Assembly: GCA_012934845.2 (NCBI GenBank) | Contig: WNNJ02001876.1 | Span: 226,053 to 290,052, forward strand | DNA: 64,000 nucleotides | From: Pomphorhynchus laevis | Taxonomy: Eukaryota; Acanthocephala; Palaeacanthocephala; Echinorhynchida; Pomphorhynchidae | Direction: 5' to 3' | Part shown: positions 11,228 to 21,514 of the stretch, piece by piece | Numbering within the stretch: the first letter of the stretch is position 1 | Layout of the letters: every line of letters begins with the position of its first letter | The notes under the pieces: model-generated | What the model was told of the DNA's origin: nothing | The model's input: the letters and a program-made list of their open reading frames with translations, nothing else | The model's database searches: none | Program-made: the position numbers and the translations under genes

Positions 11228-13684
11228 AATCAATGAATGAATCAATGTGAATGATGTACTAGAAAATTACTAGTAACATCATCGAGTACTAAATCAGTAT
11301 TACAGCTTCACCAAAAAAGGTCATTAGCAAAAGCACTGGCAAATGCCAGCGCAAATCTCTTTAATATAGGCTAACTTTAATTTAAGGAGAGTAAGACTAT
11401 TCCGCGTGAATTTCCTGTAAAACATGTAAGCCAGACGCGAAAGAATGACGAATGCTGTTTCGTCATCACAATGACTAATCAGTATGACTGGATCTGGCAC
11501 TGATGAGTCATTGTGAAGACGAAACGGCATTCGTCATTCTTTCTCGTCTGGCTTACACGTTTCACAAGAAATTTACGCGGAATGGTCTCACTCTCCTTAA
11601 AGTATGATATTTATTATCCATCCATTAAAAATTTTCTACTTAGGAGTTTAAATTTATTCTTTATATTATTGTGTTGATTTATATATTTTTACTATTTTCT
11701 GTTTGATGTTTTTTATAGTAACCTAGTTTAAAATATGTATCTATTAAATTATTTAAATGATTTTGAAGAAAACCAATATCATTAGATATTGTTGCAATTT
11801 TAAAATTTATATTATTTAATGTATTATATTTTATATTATATTGTATGCATGAATGCTCATGTATCACATCTAGATATACACCTTCTTTATCATTAATATT
11901 GGTTTTGTTAAGAATAAGGCTTTCTGGATAAATGTGTTCACCAATTGAAAAAAATTATTAGAATTAAATACACATATATCATCAATGTATCGAAACATAT
12001 ATTGCATATATTTATACTGTTTAGATTTAGTTTTTACAGAGTTATGAACAAATTCATATTCTATAAAGCTTCAAAACAAGTCAGCTATAATTGGGTTACT
12101 GTTACCACCCATTAGAACACCTTTTACTTGTCTAAATATAGATGTCCCTACTTTTAAATAATTTTGATTTATCAAAATAGTCAAGGATTCCATTAATTTA
12201 ATTTTATCCATATATTTATATTTACTTGATGGTTTAATTTTTGTTAGATAGGCGTTATAATTATTATAACATATATATGTATATCTTTTTCAGAATATAA
12301 GTTTAATTAATTTTACTAACGCTTCTTTAATATCTACTAAATCTAGATTTGTATACAGCGTACTAAAATCGTATGTATTTATATTTTGAAAATTTATTCC
12401 TTTTGTCTGTTCTAAAAATTCTTTTGTGGAATTAATACTGAAATAGTGTTTTATACCAGTATTAATTTCGATTACCTGACAATATTTTTTAAAGTGTGCT
12501 TTAATTACCTGAAGTATTTTATTCATATAGGCAGAAAGTGGTTTTAATGTACATTTAAACGCACTACATATGAACCTAGGTTTTATTGGATTTTTATGTA
12601 ATTTTGGATTCCAATATAATATAGGTATAGTTTTATTATCTAATTCAATCTTTATACCCTTTTTATCCATTATAGAATAGTGACTTGTAATAATTGTTTC
12701 AAAACTCAACTCACTACGTTCATATGTTGGATTTACATTTAAATCATTAGAATTAAACTCTTTCATTAGTAATTCATAATAAAGCTTTTTGCATATGAAG
12801 ACAAAATTATTTCTAGCTTTATCAATAGTTGTTATTATATAGTTATCCTTTAATTTAGTAAGTTCTTTATACATATCTTTATTAATTTTATCTTTCCTTT
12901 TGTAATTGTTTGTTATTTTCATTTTATTTTTAATTTTATCAAATATATAATCTTTCCAAATGTTTATCTTAGATATATTCGAGCTTTCACTATTAATCAG
13001 CTTACTAAAGTAATCATTTAAGTTATTATATAACGAATTGTAAATTTTATTTTTGTCGTTGTTATTATTTAATCTATATTTATACCCTTTTGATAGCAGC
13101 TTTCTTAATTCACAATTTTCAATTAATTCTAGATTATGGGTACATATATGTTCATTTATTTTATCAAAACTAAGACTTTTACAATTGCATTCTGTTTCCA
13201 TTATGTTTCTAATATTATCGTTACATATTGATTTTAATTCTTTATTATAATTACAAATTTTTTGTCCTAATGGTGGTAGGAGTTTATACCTTATTTTAGG
13301 AATATATTTACTTAAATCTGACCCTATTATTTCTTTACTTTTAGAATTATTTTAAAGTCCGGCTATATTTATGTTATTTATACATTTATTAATTAAGTTT
13401 ATAGTTAATTTATATTTTCTATTGTTATTGTTAACATTTATTGTACGATTATAGTATTTTGTATTACAATAACTGTCTATTATACAACTTAGCCTATCAT
13501 AGTCGTTAATTAATTTTTGATTTATTGAACATATGATATCTTTAGAAAAACTTCTTATATTTACATAAAGATCTTTTAGCTTATTATCTCTTAAAAGTTT
13601 TTTAATATTTCTAATTGTTCATTTATTTACATATCTTTTTTAATATTTTTAACTCTTATTTCTTTTTCCATTTAACTTCTAGGT

Positions 13685-14030
13685 TTGTGTTTAACCGGAT
13701 TATTATAATATAGTTGTTTATTATGTATTATACTACTTCTGCCAATTCCTTGTACCACGTCATTCAATCCTAATTGGTACGTGGAATTAAGCGTTTTGAT
13801 CCAAATATTTTATTTTTCTAATAGGTTTTGATTTAATATTGATATGTTTAGTTCGGTAATATGTTCTAAAATAAATAATTTACAGTTTTTATATCATGTC
13901 CTAAAATAAATGATTTACAGTTTTTAATATCATGTCCTATTAATCTTATATGTTTATGAAATGTAGTATGACTATTATGTCGACTATTAGTCGACTGGTG
14001 GAGTCGACTAATCTGATTGTGTCGTTGTCA
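13685..14030. other. AT-rich spacer, no gene seen
   Basis: Contains a short direct repeat: ATGTCCTA followed by AAATAAATGATTTACAG and a similar stretch about 60 bp earlier. TCGACTATTAGTCGACTGG at ~13,980 forms a small palindrome. No coding signal. Confidence 0.5.
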
Positions 14031-14640
14031 GTTTTCTACCCGCAACTGCACTAAAGTCACGAGATCATCTTTTTTTATTGGGGTGGGAAAAGCGGTGGCG
14101 GGAACAATACAGTTTGAAGTTCGCATATTTTCTGGACAACACCGGTTAAGCTTCTTCACAATTTAAACACTTGGTGGGGAGCAGCACTTCCCGCCAACTT
14201 GCGGGCAATTCGTTAGGCCGCATACCTCACAAGACTTCTTCTTAACACATTCGGAGCCCCAGTGGCCTCATTCGTGACAAGTATTTTGTCGGTGCTTGTA
14301 AGTTTAAACATTAGGTTATGCCCAGAAAGGGGTTACATGCGGCTTTTGTTAGGGTCTCATCATTATCAATGGAAGAGGACGCAAAAGCTATCGGAAGAGA
14401 AAAGCCGTTCTTCCCAGTCATGAACCGGCCTGCAATTTGCTTGTGTTTACACGATATTCTCCGATTTCTGCTGCAATTGTAGAATCTTTTGATCCTCTGA
14501 TAACACACAATTTGCTCGTGGTAATTTTGACGAAAAATACAATTTTTTCTCTAAGTCACAAAGTGAAATTATTGCATTACGTAAGTTATAACAAACGCTT
14601 AGTGTAAGGGTTATGCTTTGGAAGTATTCAAGAATCATTT
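14030..14640 (-). mobile_element. LINE ORF1 remnant with zinc knuckles
   Basis: The minus-strand frame at 14,300-14,165 gives a decayed CCHC-type pattern: YKHRQNTCHE, an in-frame stop in place of a probable cysteine, then GHWGSECVKKKSCEVCG and LTNCPQVGGKCC. This is typical of the nucleic-acid-binding ORF1 of I/Jockey/R1-type LINEs. It may belong to the same family as the LINE at 7,450-10,440. The rest of the segment is not assignable. Confidence 0.5.
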
Positions 14641-14664
14641 AATGCAACCTGAAGAGAGCTAGAT

Positions 14665-14930
14665 GGCTCTGAAACGGGCTCATTATTTGTCATTGAAAGG
14701 GAAAATTCAGGTACGCCTCTGGGGCACTTGGGCTATCCCTGGATTAGTCTTCTTCTCTAGTGGACGTCCCCTAGAGCAAAGGCTAAGGTTTCTCAAGCTC
14801 TTCGTATCTCGATTACCCAGCATAGTCCGCCTCGATTGGACTCCTTTGGGAGTGAAAGACTCCGGGTGGTTAATTCGAAGAGCGGCGTGTTGGATTGGTT
14901 GTGGGCTCAGATCCCACCGGACATGAGGCC
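14665..14930 (+). mobile_element. 5'-truncated I/R1-type LINE 3' tail
   Basis: About 265 bp homologous to the reverse complement of 7,490-7,740. Both encode ETGSAFVIKWE / KRAHYLSLKGK followed by a PLGVLGYL / RLWGTWAI stretch and share nucleotide blocks such as CTAAGGTTTCTCAAGCTC. It is a second insertion of the same LINE, kept only at the 3' end, in the opposite orientation. Confidence 0.75.
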
Positions 14931-14934
14931 GTAA

Positions 14935-15400
14935 GATAAGTTAATGACAATTAAATATACGGATGATGATTATAGATCTTGCCTGACTGTTTTTGTGTTT
15001 TGTTTCTGAACTTCTTCACTTATGTTATAATTTTTTAAGGAAACCTTTTTTTATTTAATGCAACGAGTGTAATCTCAACAGCTTTGTATACAGATACATT
15101 GGTGAAGTATAGTCGTTAGTAAACTATAATCATAGTGGACTATATAATGAATTATGGTAATTAGTTCACTGAATTTTTCGAATTTATAATTTGTTTTGTT
15201 TGTGCATTACTCGGAAATATATACGCAATTTATTGATACGTAATATTTGATACTTGTGAAAATTAGATTAGAGAAGTGATAATACATATTTTATATAATT
15301 TATGAATTAAAAATAATGCTAAATAGAATTTAAATTAAATAATTATTAATAATTATTTAAAAACATTTGTGCAAAGAAATAAATATAAATTAAATTATAA
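14935..15400. other. AT-rich spacer, no gene seen
   Basis: Low-complexity A/T sequence including an AATTATTAATAATTATT palindromic run near 15,340. Nothing coding. Confidence 0.5.
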
Positions 15401-15404
15401 GGTA

Positions 15405-16470
15405 GTTGCCTAGGGATGGATCTCTAGCTGACTCTAAAAAAGATGCCGCATACCCTCGTTGCACGGCTGCGCTGATTCGTTGCATGAGCCAGCTGAATGC
15501 GCATTTATCACCGGTTGTTCGACTCAACCTTAAACCAAGCTGCCTCAAAAACGCAGATGCGCTGGGACCGACAGGGCCAAGTGTTTCGATGGCGATGGGG
15601 ACGAACAAATACTGTCGATCCTCGAATCAGCTGTATTTGGTTCGTTTGAGCTGCTCCGCGTGGGCTGCAACAGCGCTAGCAGAAGACACCGCAAGTGCAA
15701 CATAATTGGCTGCCCGTGTGTTTAGGCAAACGATATCCCAAACGAGTATACGGCCAGCTACCCATGTCATAAGAGTCTCACCATCAGGTCGTTTACCATC
15801 GTCTCGCACTAAGCCTGCCCGTTCGAGTCTGGAGGGCGATCCTGAAGCTACGAGATCCATTCTCAAAATCTCGTTGACCGCAACATGTCGATGATGACGA
15901 GACATTGTCCTGTTGCAGTCTAAGGCATGAGCATTGTGCCGCGGGACCAACACTCCGCAGATTCACCGATGTCGTTGAAAGCATTGAGCCTCAACGCCCC
16001 GGCGATAGAAATATATCGGCTATCAAATCGTGTGCCGACGGATGTGATCGGCAGTGCTTTAAGGAACGCCCCGGACCACTTTGATGCTACTGCAATGAAT
16101 CGGGATCGAGATTCAGTTGTCCATGCTTCGTCGATAAGTCTTCGTTGGACATGATAAGTCTTCGTGGTGTTTGATTATCCATCGTCTTTGAGATATTTGA
16201 TCCGATGGAATAGTCGTCCGATATTCCGCGTTCCATTGATTTGTGGTATTTTCCTAGTCTGATTCTGAAGGGTGAAGGGTTAACGACGGACAGTCCCGTA
16301 GCAGTATCTTCTTCAGTTCCATTGTGTCCTTGATGAATGAACCGAACGCAGAAAGGGCAGCCTCTCATGCCTGGTAAACACCGAGACCTCCAAGACGGAT
16401 CGGTAAGGTCGCTTGCCTCCAGGCTTCGTTGGGTAGTGACACATTGAGTATTTCGCTCAATATTCTTCAA
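15405..16470 (-). mobile_element. R2-like LINE C-terminal endonuclease fragment
   Basis: The minus-strand frames 15,953-15,627 and 15,608-15,390 give the typical RLE-LINE tail: RHHRHVAVNEIL, then DGKRPDGETLMTW and ILVWDIVCLNTRAA, then FVPIAIETLGPVGPSA and LMQRISAAVQRGYAAS. RPDG plus the downstream D and E/K residues form the PD-(D/E)XK endonuclease. One frame shift separates the two parts. Upstream frames (16,470-16,087) are too decayed to assign with confidence. The 3' end is near 15,405. Sequence here is more GC-rich than its surroundings, suggesting a younger insertion. Confidence 0.85.
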
Positions 16471-16555
16471 ACTTCAGTGTCGAAAAGTTGAAGCATTTCA
16501 CTTCCGTAGCAGGGTGTACATCGAAGAAGGAAGAAAATCCTTGGCAAGCTATTAT

Positions 16556-16790
16556 TTTATTAATAATTATTATTTTTGTATCTAAATGCCATTCCCAGAA
16601 AAAAGAAATTGAATATTTCTTCGATATTTCGTTCAGAAATATCAAAAACCAAAAAATTTTGGTTTCTGATAAACATACAATACTTCTTGATAATGTCCGC
16701 GGTTAGCGAACGAAATATCGAAGAAATATTCAATTTCTTTTTTCTGGGAATGGCATTTAGATACAAAAATAATTATTCCCCCCAGAATGT
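16556..16790. repeat. Fold-back (MITE-like) element
   Basis: A near-perfect inverted repeat. The left arm (16,556-16,640) contains ATCTAAATGCCATTCCCAGA and AATATTTCTTCGATATTTCG. The right arm (16,703-16,785) is its reverse complement. Arms are about 80 bp around a ~65-bp loop that itself contains CCAAAAAATTTTGG. It could form a long hairpin and has no coding capacity. Confidence 0.8.
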
Positions 16791-17089
16791 CTCAGTCCGT
16801 TTCTAATAATTATTAATAAAAATTAAGAAATATGCATGAAAAACTTAAAAACATTATGACATAGGTCATGTTACCGGGAAAATAAAGTCCACATTTCAAT
16901 ATTAATATGTCATGAAAATAAACCAGATCAGATAATCGAGTATACGTATTTTATACTATATATTAATTAAAAAATAATGCTTAATAGAAATTAAATAATT
17001 ATACAATTATAAAATGTAGTTATCATATAGTTATCCTATAGTTATAAATAGTTATCATTTAATTATAAAAATACATTAATATATTACAT

Positions 17090-18260
17090 ATCCAATTACA
17101 GATTTTCGTCCAGCGCAAATTCCTGAGACATTCGTCTACCATATGCTATTAATTTCTACAGCAGAGGTATCACGGGAATTGCGTAAATTATCTTGTTGCA
17201 CGTCGGCTGGGCCGGACGACATTCATCCTTTTATTCTTCAAAAACTCCATGACCTGTAGCATTCCCATTATCAGAGATGTTTAACATGTCAATATGTACA
17301 TCATGCATCCATGATCGGTAGAAGCGATCTCACATTATTCCTATATACAATAAAGGGAACAGAGAAGACCCGTCCAATTATCGTCCTGTAAGTCGGACAA
17401 GCGTTGTATGTAAATGTCTTGAAAGGTTCGTGCATAAATACATAACTTCTCATATGGATAAATTTCAACTTCTGCACCCTTCTCAACATGGATTTCGCGC
17501 TGGTTGATCATGCCTCAGTAATTTAATTATGGCTCGTGAAAATTGGGCAGATGTAGTAGCGAATGGGTGTGGGGTCGATGTAATTTTTATCGATTTTAGC
17601 CGGGCGTTTGACCGAGTACCACATGATCCTCTGCTAGTAGTTTTGGCTAAATACGGTATCGATCTCTATGTAGTTCGTTGGATTAGTTCGTTCTTAAAGG
17701 GTCGGTCATATCAAGTGAGGCTAGGCAGTAGTGTTTCTTCACAACGTCATGTTTGTGCCGGAGTGCCTCAAGGTACGGTTCTCGGCCCTTTACTGTTCAA
17801 CATTTTCCTTAAGGATCTGTTATTAAGGCTGAGATGCAAAATCTTAGCGTTTGCGGATGACCTCAAGTTATGGCGGTGCATTCAATCGTATCATCACTGT
17901 TTTCTGCTTTAGGCAGATTTAGACAATATTGTTAGGTGGAGTAATGAGACAGGAATGATGTTAAATATATCAAAGTGCTGCCACATGCACTTAGGACATA
18001 ATAAATTTCCTTTCATATATAAATTAGGTGCCGAGACAATTACGCAGGTACAATGCACAAGAGATTTGGGAATACTTGTGCACTGGTCATTGAAGAGTCG
18101 TCCAAACACAAACAGAATCATCTAAACGACCAGGAAACTTAGCTATGTGGTCCGGAGGTGTTTTTGTAATCTATCGGCTTCCTGTCTTAAAATAATATAC
18201 AATTCACTTATTCGTCCTATTATTGAATATTGTATCCCTGCAGTATTTCCATGTACACGT
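17090..18260 (+). mobile_element. CR1/Jockey-type LINE RT fragment
   Basis: RT domain in several frames: ELRKLSCCTSAGPDDIHPF (~17,178), DPSNYRPVS (~17,365), then the open segment 17,529-17,912 with motif A FIDFSRAFDRVPHDPLL, motif B GVPQGTVLGPLLFN and motif C LAFADDLKLW. Beyond the stop, VRWSNETGMMLNISKCC and RPIIEYCIPAVF continue the thumb. The endonuclease and 3' UTR are not seen, so it is truncated at both ends and has at least three frame disruptions. Confidence 0.85.
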
Positions 18261-18289
18261 GGTGTACATGGAAATAATAATGGTTTTAA

Positions 18290-18925
18290 TTAATAAATAA
18301 TAAACTATGTATCCGAATAAGGATTAGGGGTCATCAGGTGGATGACCTCTAAGTACTTATTTATTTAATTAATAATTGACTACCTAATGTTTAATTATAT
18401 ATTTGTTTTTATTTAATTTTTATTTAGCATTATTTTTTATTTATAAAATCATAAATTTATAATTTAATATCATTAAACATAAAATAGTAAAACATATAAA
18501 TCAACACAATGATATTAAAAATAAATTTAAGCTCTTTATTTCAAAATCATTTAAATAATTTAATATATACATATTTTTGCATGAGCATTCATGCATACCA
18601 TATCATATAAAATATAATACATTAAATAATGAAATTTTAAGAATTGCAACAATATGTAATGATATTGGCTTTCTTCAAAATCATTTAAATAATTTAATAG
18701 ATACATATTTTAAACTAGGTTACTATAAAAATAACATCAAGCAGAAAATAGTAAAATATATAAATCAACACAATAATATAAAGAATAAATTTAAAATCAT
18801 AGCATGTATTTGGCCCCGCTGCTATGTTGGGTAGAAGAGTTAGGGGCCGAAACCTGATAGCATAGCAGTTCCTCGATACCTCTAATTCTTATTCTGATAC
18901 AACATGTTATTTATTAGTCAATTCA
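18290..18925 (+). mobile_element. Penelope-like fragments (C-terminus plus 3' UTR)
   Basis: A short piece of 3' UTR (18,290-18,350) is followed by two partly overlapping copies of the C-terminal coding part (18,480-18,560 and 18,565-18,795; CNDIGFLQNHLNNLIDTYFK), joined at 18,797 to the 3' UTR with GGCCCCGCTGCTATG...GGGGCC...CATAGCAG. Interior coding is deleted. Confidence 0.8.
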
Positions 18926-19190
18926 TATAAATAAAGGAAATAAATTATATACTTTGTATTAGAATAAAATAGTGGATAATCAAATTTAATCAGAGGAAAT
19001 ACATCAATAGCAGTGTATGACCTCGCTATTCCATTGGGTCAAGGAATAGTGACCAAAACCTGATAACATAGTAGTTCATCCTGATGACCTCTAATTCTTA
19101 TTAAACATCGTCTGTTACTTATTAGTCAATTCAAAAAATTGACTTTTATGTCAATTGACTTTTATGTCAATTGACTTTTATGGGTCAAGG
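18926..19190 (+). mobile_element. Solo PLE 3' UTR with a short tandem repeat
   Basis: Another copy of the PLE 3' UTR (GGGTCAAGGAATAGTGACC, GATGACCTCTAATTCTTATT). At 19,135-19,182 the unit TCAATTGACTTTTATG is repeated about three times. Confidence 0.65.
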
Positions 19191-19314
19191 AATAGTGGCC
19201 GAAACCTGATAACATAACAGTTCCTCTTGATAACCTATAATCTTTATGCTGATGCATCTATTATTTATAAAATTAAATACATCATAAAAATATATTATAA
19301 TATTAAATATATAA

Positions 19315-20292
19315 TATTATATTTTTAATATATAATATTAAAAATTTATTTAGAATCATTAGCGAACAATTTTTATGGATGGGTAATAAATAATATACTT
19401 TGTATTAAAAAAGGATACATGATAATCAAATTTCATCAGAGGAAATACTTCATTAGTGCGTTTTTGGTACTGCTGCTATGTTGGGTCAAGGAATAGTGGC
19501 CGAAACCTGATAACATAACAGTTCCTCTTGATAACCTATAATCTTTATGCTGATGCATCTATTATTTAACATTTAACTTTTTCTGCTTTCATTTTCAATA
19601 CTAATGTTAATTCATTATTGCTAATTTATTCTTTAACATTAAAAATAAATTAGCGAAATTATTTTATAAATTATAAATTAATGATAAATTATCATTAATT
19701 TATCGCTAAATTATTAGCGATAAATTTAATAAATTAGCAATTAATTGTTGGTAATTTATTCTAAAACTTTATTCTGATTGCATAGATATTCCTCCTGATG
19801 ACCTATAATCCTTACTCTGATGTATTGTTTATTATTTATTAGTCAAATCATAAATTGAATTTTATTTGAAATTTTAATTTTTTATTGTACATGTTTTTTA
19901 TGTAATCCTATATAACATTATTAAATTATTTGTATATATTTATTTAATTTTATTTATTGTTCAATTTATAAATAATTCAATATACATAGATCAGAAAATG
20001 TTAATTTCATGTATCGCTTACTTTGGGTTCCATATAAAACGCATTTAGACAAAAATAGTATCGTTCATTTTATATTAGACTACTTTAGGTGGAAGAAGCA
20101 TGCTCAATTAACATTAAGCCGATAGAGTGTAATCTATTTTTTAAAATATATTTTCATTTAATTGATTGATTAATATACTTTTATTTAACTGATTTAATTA
20201 AAGGTATTTATTAGTTGATAAAAGCACCGATTGATTAGCACAGATCGAATGTGATGACTGGAAAGTACGCCTTTCAGATCGTCATATTTAAA
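19315..20292. repeat. Long direct duplication, copy 2 (partner 3,220-4,180)
   Basis: Near-identical to 3,220-4,180. It carries an extra CATTAATTTATCGCTAAATT segment near 19,692 that is absent from copy 1. Non-coding. Confidence 0.85.
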
Positions 20293-21104
20293 ATTTTATT
20301 CTGATTTCATAAACATATTATTTTTATATAATTGAAACGTGAATTCAATTAATTAATCGAATTAAAAATTTAATTAAATTAATTTAATATTTATGAAATT
20401 GATTATTTTAAATCTTTATTTTGGCACATTGTTTAATATTTATTAGTCAATTCATAAAAATTTTGTATTTTAAATTTTAATTTTTAATTTTATCAGTAAA
20501 AACATAAATTGTATATAATCTTATGTAACAATATAATAAGATTTAATTTTATAATTTAATGATTATTCAATTAACCATTTAATAATTATATATATTTTAT
20601 TTTACATTGTTTTAATTAGTAAATAATATAAAATACATAGACTTAGTTTGCTGAGCTGATTAAAAAGTTCTTATTTAAATATGAATTATAGAAAATCTTG
20701 CAATTAAAATATTTATTTTTGAATTAAGGTAAAGTACAAGATACGTAGGCCCAGTAAACTTATCTGATTTGATCTCAAAGTTTATTCAACAACCACAGTA
20801 TTAATTCAAATTAACATAAAAATAATGAAATTAAAATAAAAATTAATTAAAAAATTAATTATACTGATATAATTAACATAATAGGAATGATAAATTTGTT
20901 TATATATATATTTAACTTTAGAATATATACATATTTAACAGTCAGTTAACCATTTAAATAATGTATAAATAAACGATACTTAAATCATAGTTAGGTCATA
21001 TTTATTAGCAACAACAATAAATCAACTTGCACTTTGAATTTCTGTAGATTGATCAACTCGCCGGCCTAACCACCTGATGTAAGTGAAATTTCCATACCGT
21101 AAAT
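20293..21104. other. AT-rich sequence upstream of the GTPBP-like gene
   Basis: About 800 bp of non-coding sequence that should contain the promoter and 5' UTR. I see no confident TATA or initiator element against the AT-rich background. An in-frame TGA 18 bp before the ATG (at 21,084-21,086) fits a true translation start at 21,105 unless another 5' coding exon exists. Confidence 0.45.
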
Positions 21105-21514
21105 ATGGAAGGATTTGGATTATTTTTTGGTTGTCGACAAGATACTAATGAATGTAACGATGATGATAAGTTTTTACCATTAATGGAATCTCAATCTTCA
21201 AACCTTCCACCTGAGGTATATTTAAAAACAAAAGATGTATTGTTAGTTCCCCAAATTTGTATAGGAACATCTCGGAAACGTTGAGTACAAGGTGAGCACA
21301 AATATTTACTTAATAGCATTTAATTTGAATGCGATTCATAGCTTAAATTGGTAAATCCAGATCCGGAGCGAATTGAACATTTGACTACTCAAATGAAATG
21401 GCGACTGGAGGAAGGCAATGGCGTTGCTTTATATGAATTGGGTGTAGAAGATAACGGAAACGTAATAGGTCTTGCAGCAGCCGAATTTAATTCTTCTTTA
21501 AAAACTATGAACAG
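21105..21514 (+). CDS. GTPBP-like gene, exons 1-3 (start, 27-bp microexon, N-terminal domain)
   Basis: Exon 1 (21,105-21,215) encodes MEGFGLFFGC to NLPPE. Exon 2 is a 27-bp microexon (21,265-21,291) encoding EHLGNVEYK. Exon 3 (21,342-21,514) starts LKLVNP and ends in ...SLKTMN plus two bases. Introns 1 and 2 are 49 and 50 bp. The microexon is needed to rebuild the family sequence NLPPE..GN.EYKLKLVNP, which is why reading through to the TGA at 21,286 was rejected. Confidence 0.9.

Larger units (their letters stand above)
10811..11599 (-). mobile_element. Retrozyme family 1, three tandem units plus inverted partial unit
   Basis: Unit starts (TAAAACATGTAARCC) fall at 10,811, 11,115 and 11,418, giving a period of 303-304 bp. 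The third unit stops near 11,493 and continues as an inverted partial copy to 11,597. Each unit carries a type I hammerhead and a shared body (GCTTCACCAAAAAGGATCAT). The array interrupts the PLE 3' region. AAAGTATATTATT on the left and AAAGTATGATATTTATT on the right look like a target-site duplication. No protein is encoded. Confidence 0.85.
10447..13680 (-). mobile_element. Penelope-like element, most complete copy, split by a retrozyme array
   Basis: The longest copy of the main PLE family in the window. Reading 13,680 to 10,447 on the minus strand: an N-terminal region with CNCKSLSFDKINEHICTHNL and CELRKLLSKGYKYR (13,201-13,000), LDNKTIPILYWNPKLHKNP (~12,620), DFSTLYTNLDLVDIKEAL (RT motif A region, ~12,340), then motif B (VPMGGNSSP in sister copies), RYIDDICVF and the C-terminal region. 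The 3' UTR follows, and the 3' terminus is ATACGTAGACTCAGTTAGCTGATTT (reverse complement of 10,449-10,473). The family resembles PLEs with the FSTLYT signature (Naiad/Chlamys/Coprina-like); I see no GIY-YIG domain on this copy. It is broken, with a 0.79-kb retrozyme insertion at 10,811-11,599. Confidence 0.85.

Noticed and set aside
14663-14926. 87-codon ORF as a host gene
   Set aside because: It is homologous to the reverse complement of the LINE tail at 7,490-7,740.
16488-16806. Overlapping ORFs on both strands with MYLNAIPRKKKLNISSIF
   Set aside because: The same peptide on both strands results from the fold-back inverted repeat.
21216-21288. Exon 1 reading through to TGA as a complete 61-codon protein
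   Set aside because: A 49-bp GT-AG intron and the microexon restore the conserved family sequence; read-through does not.
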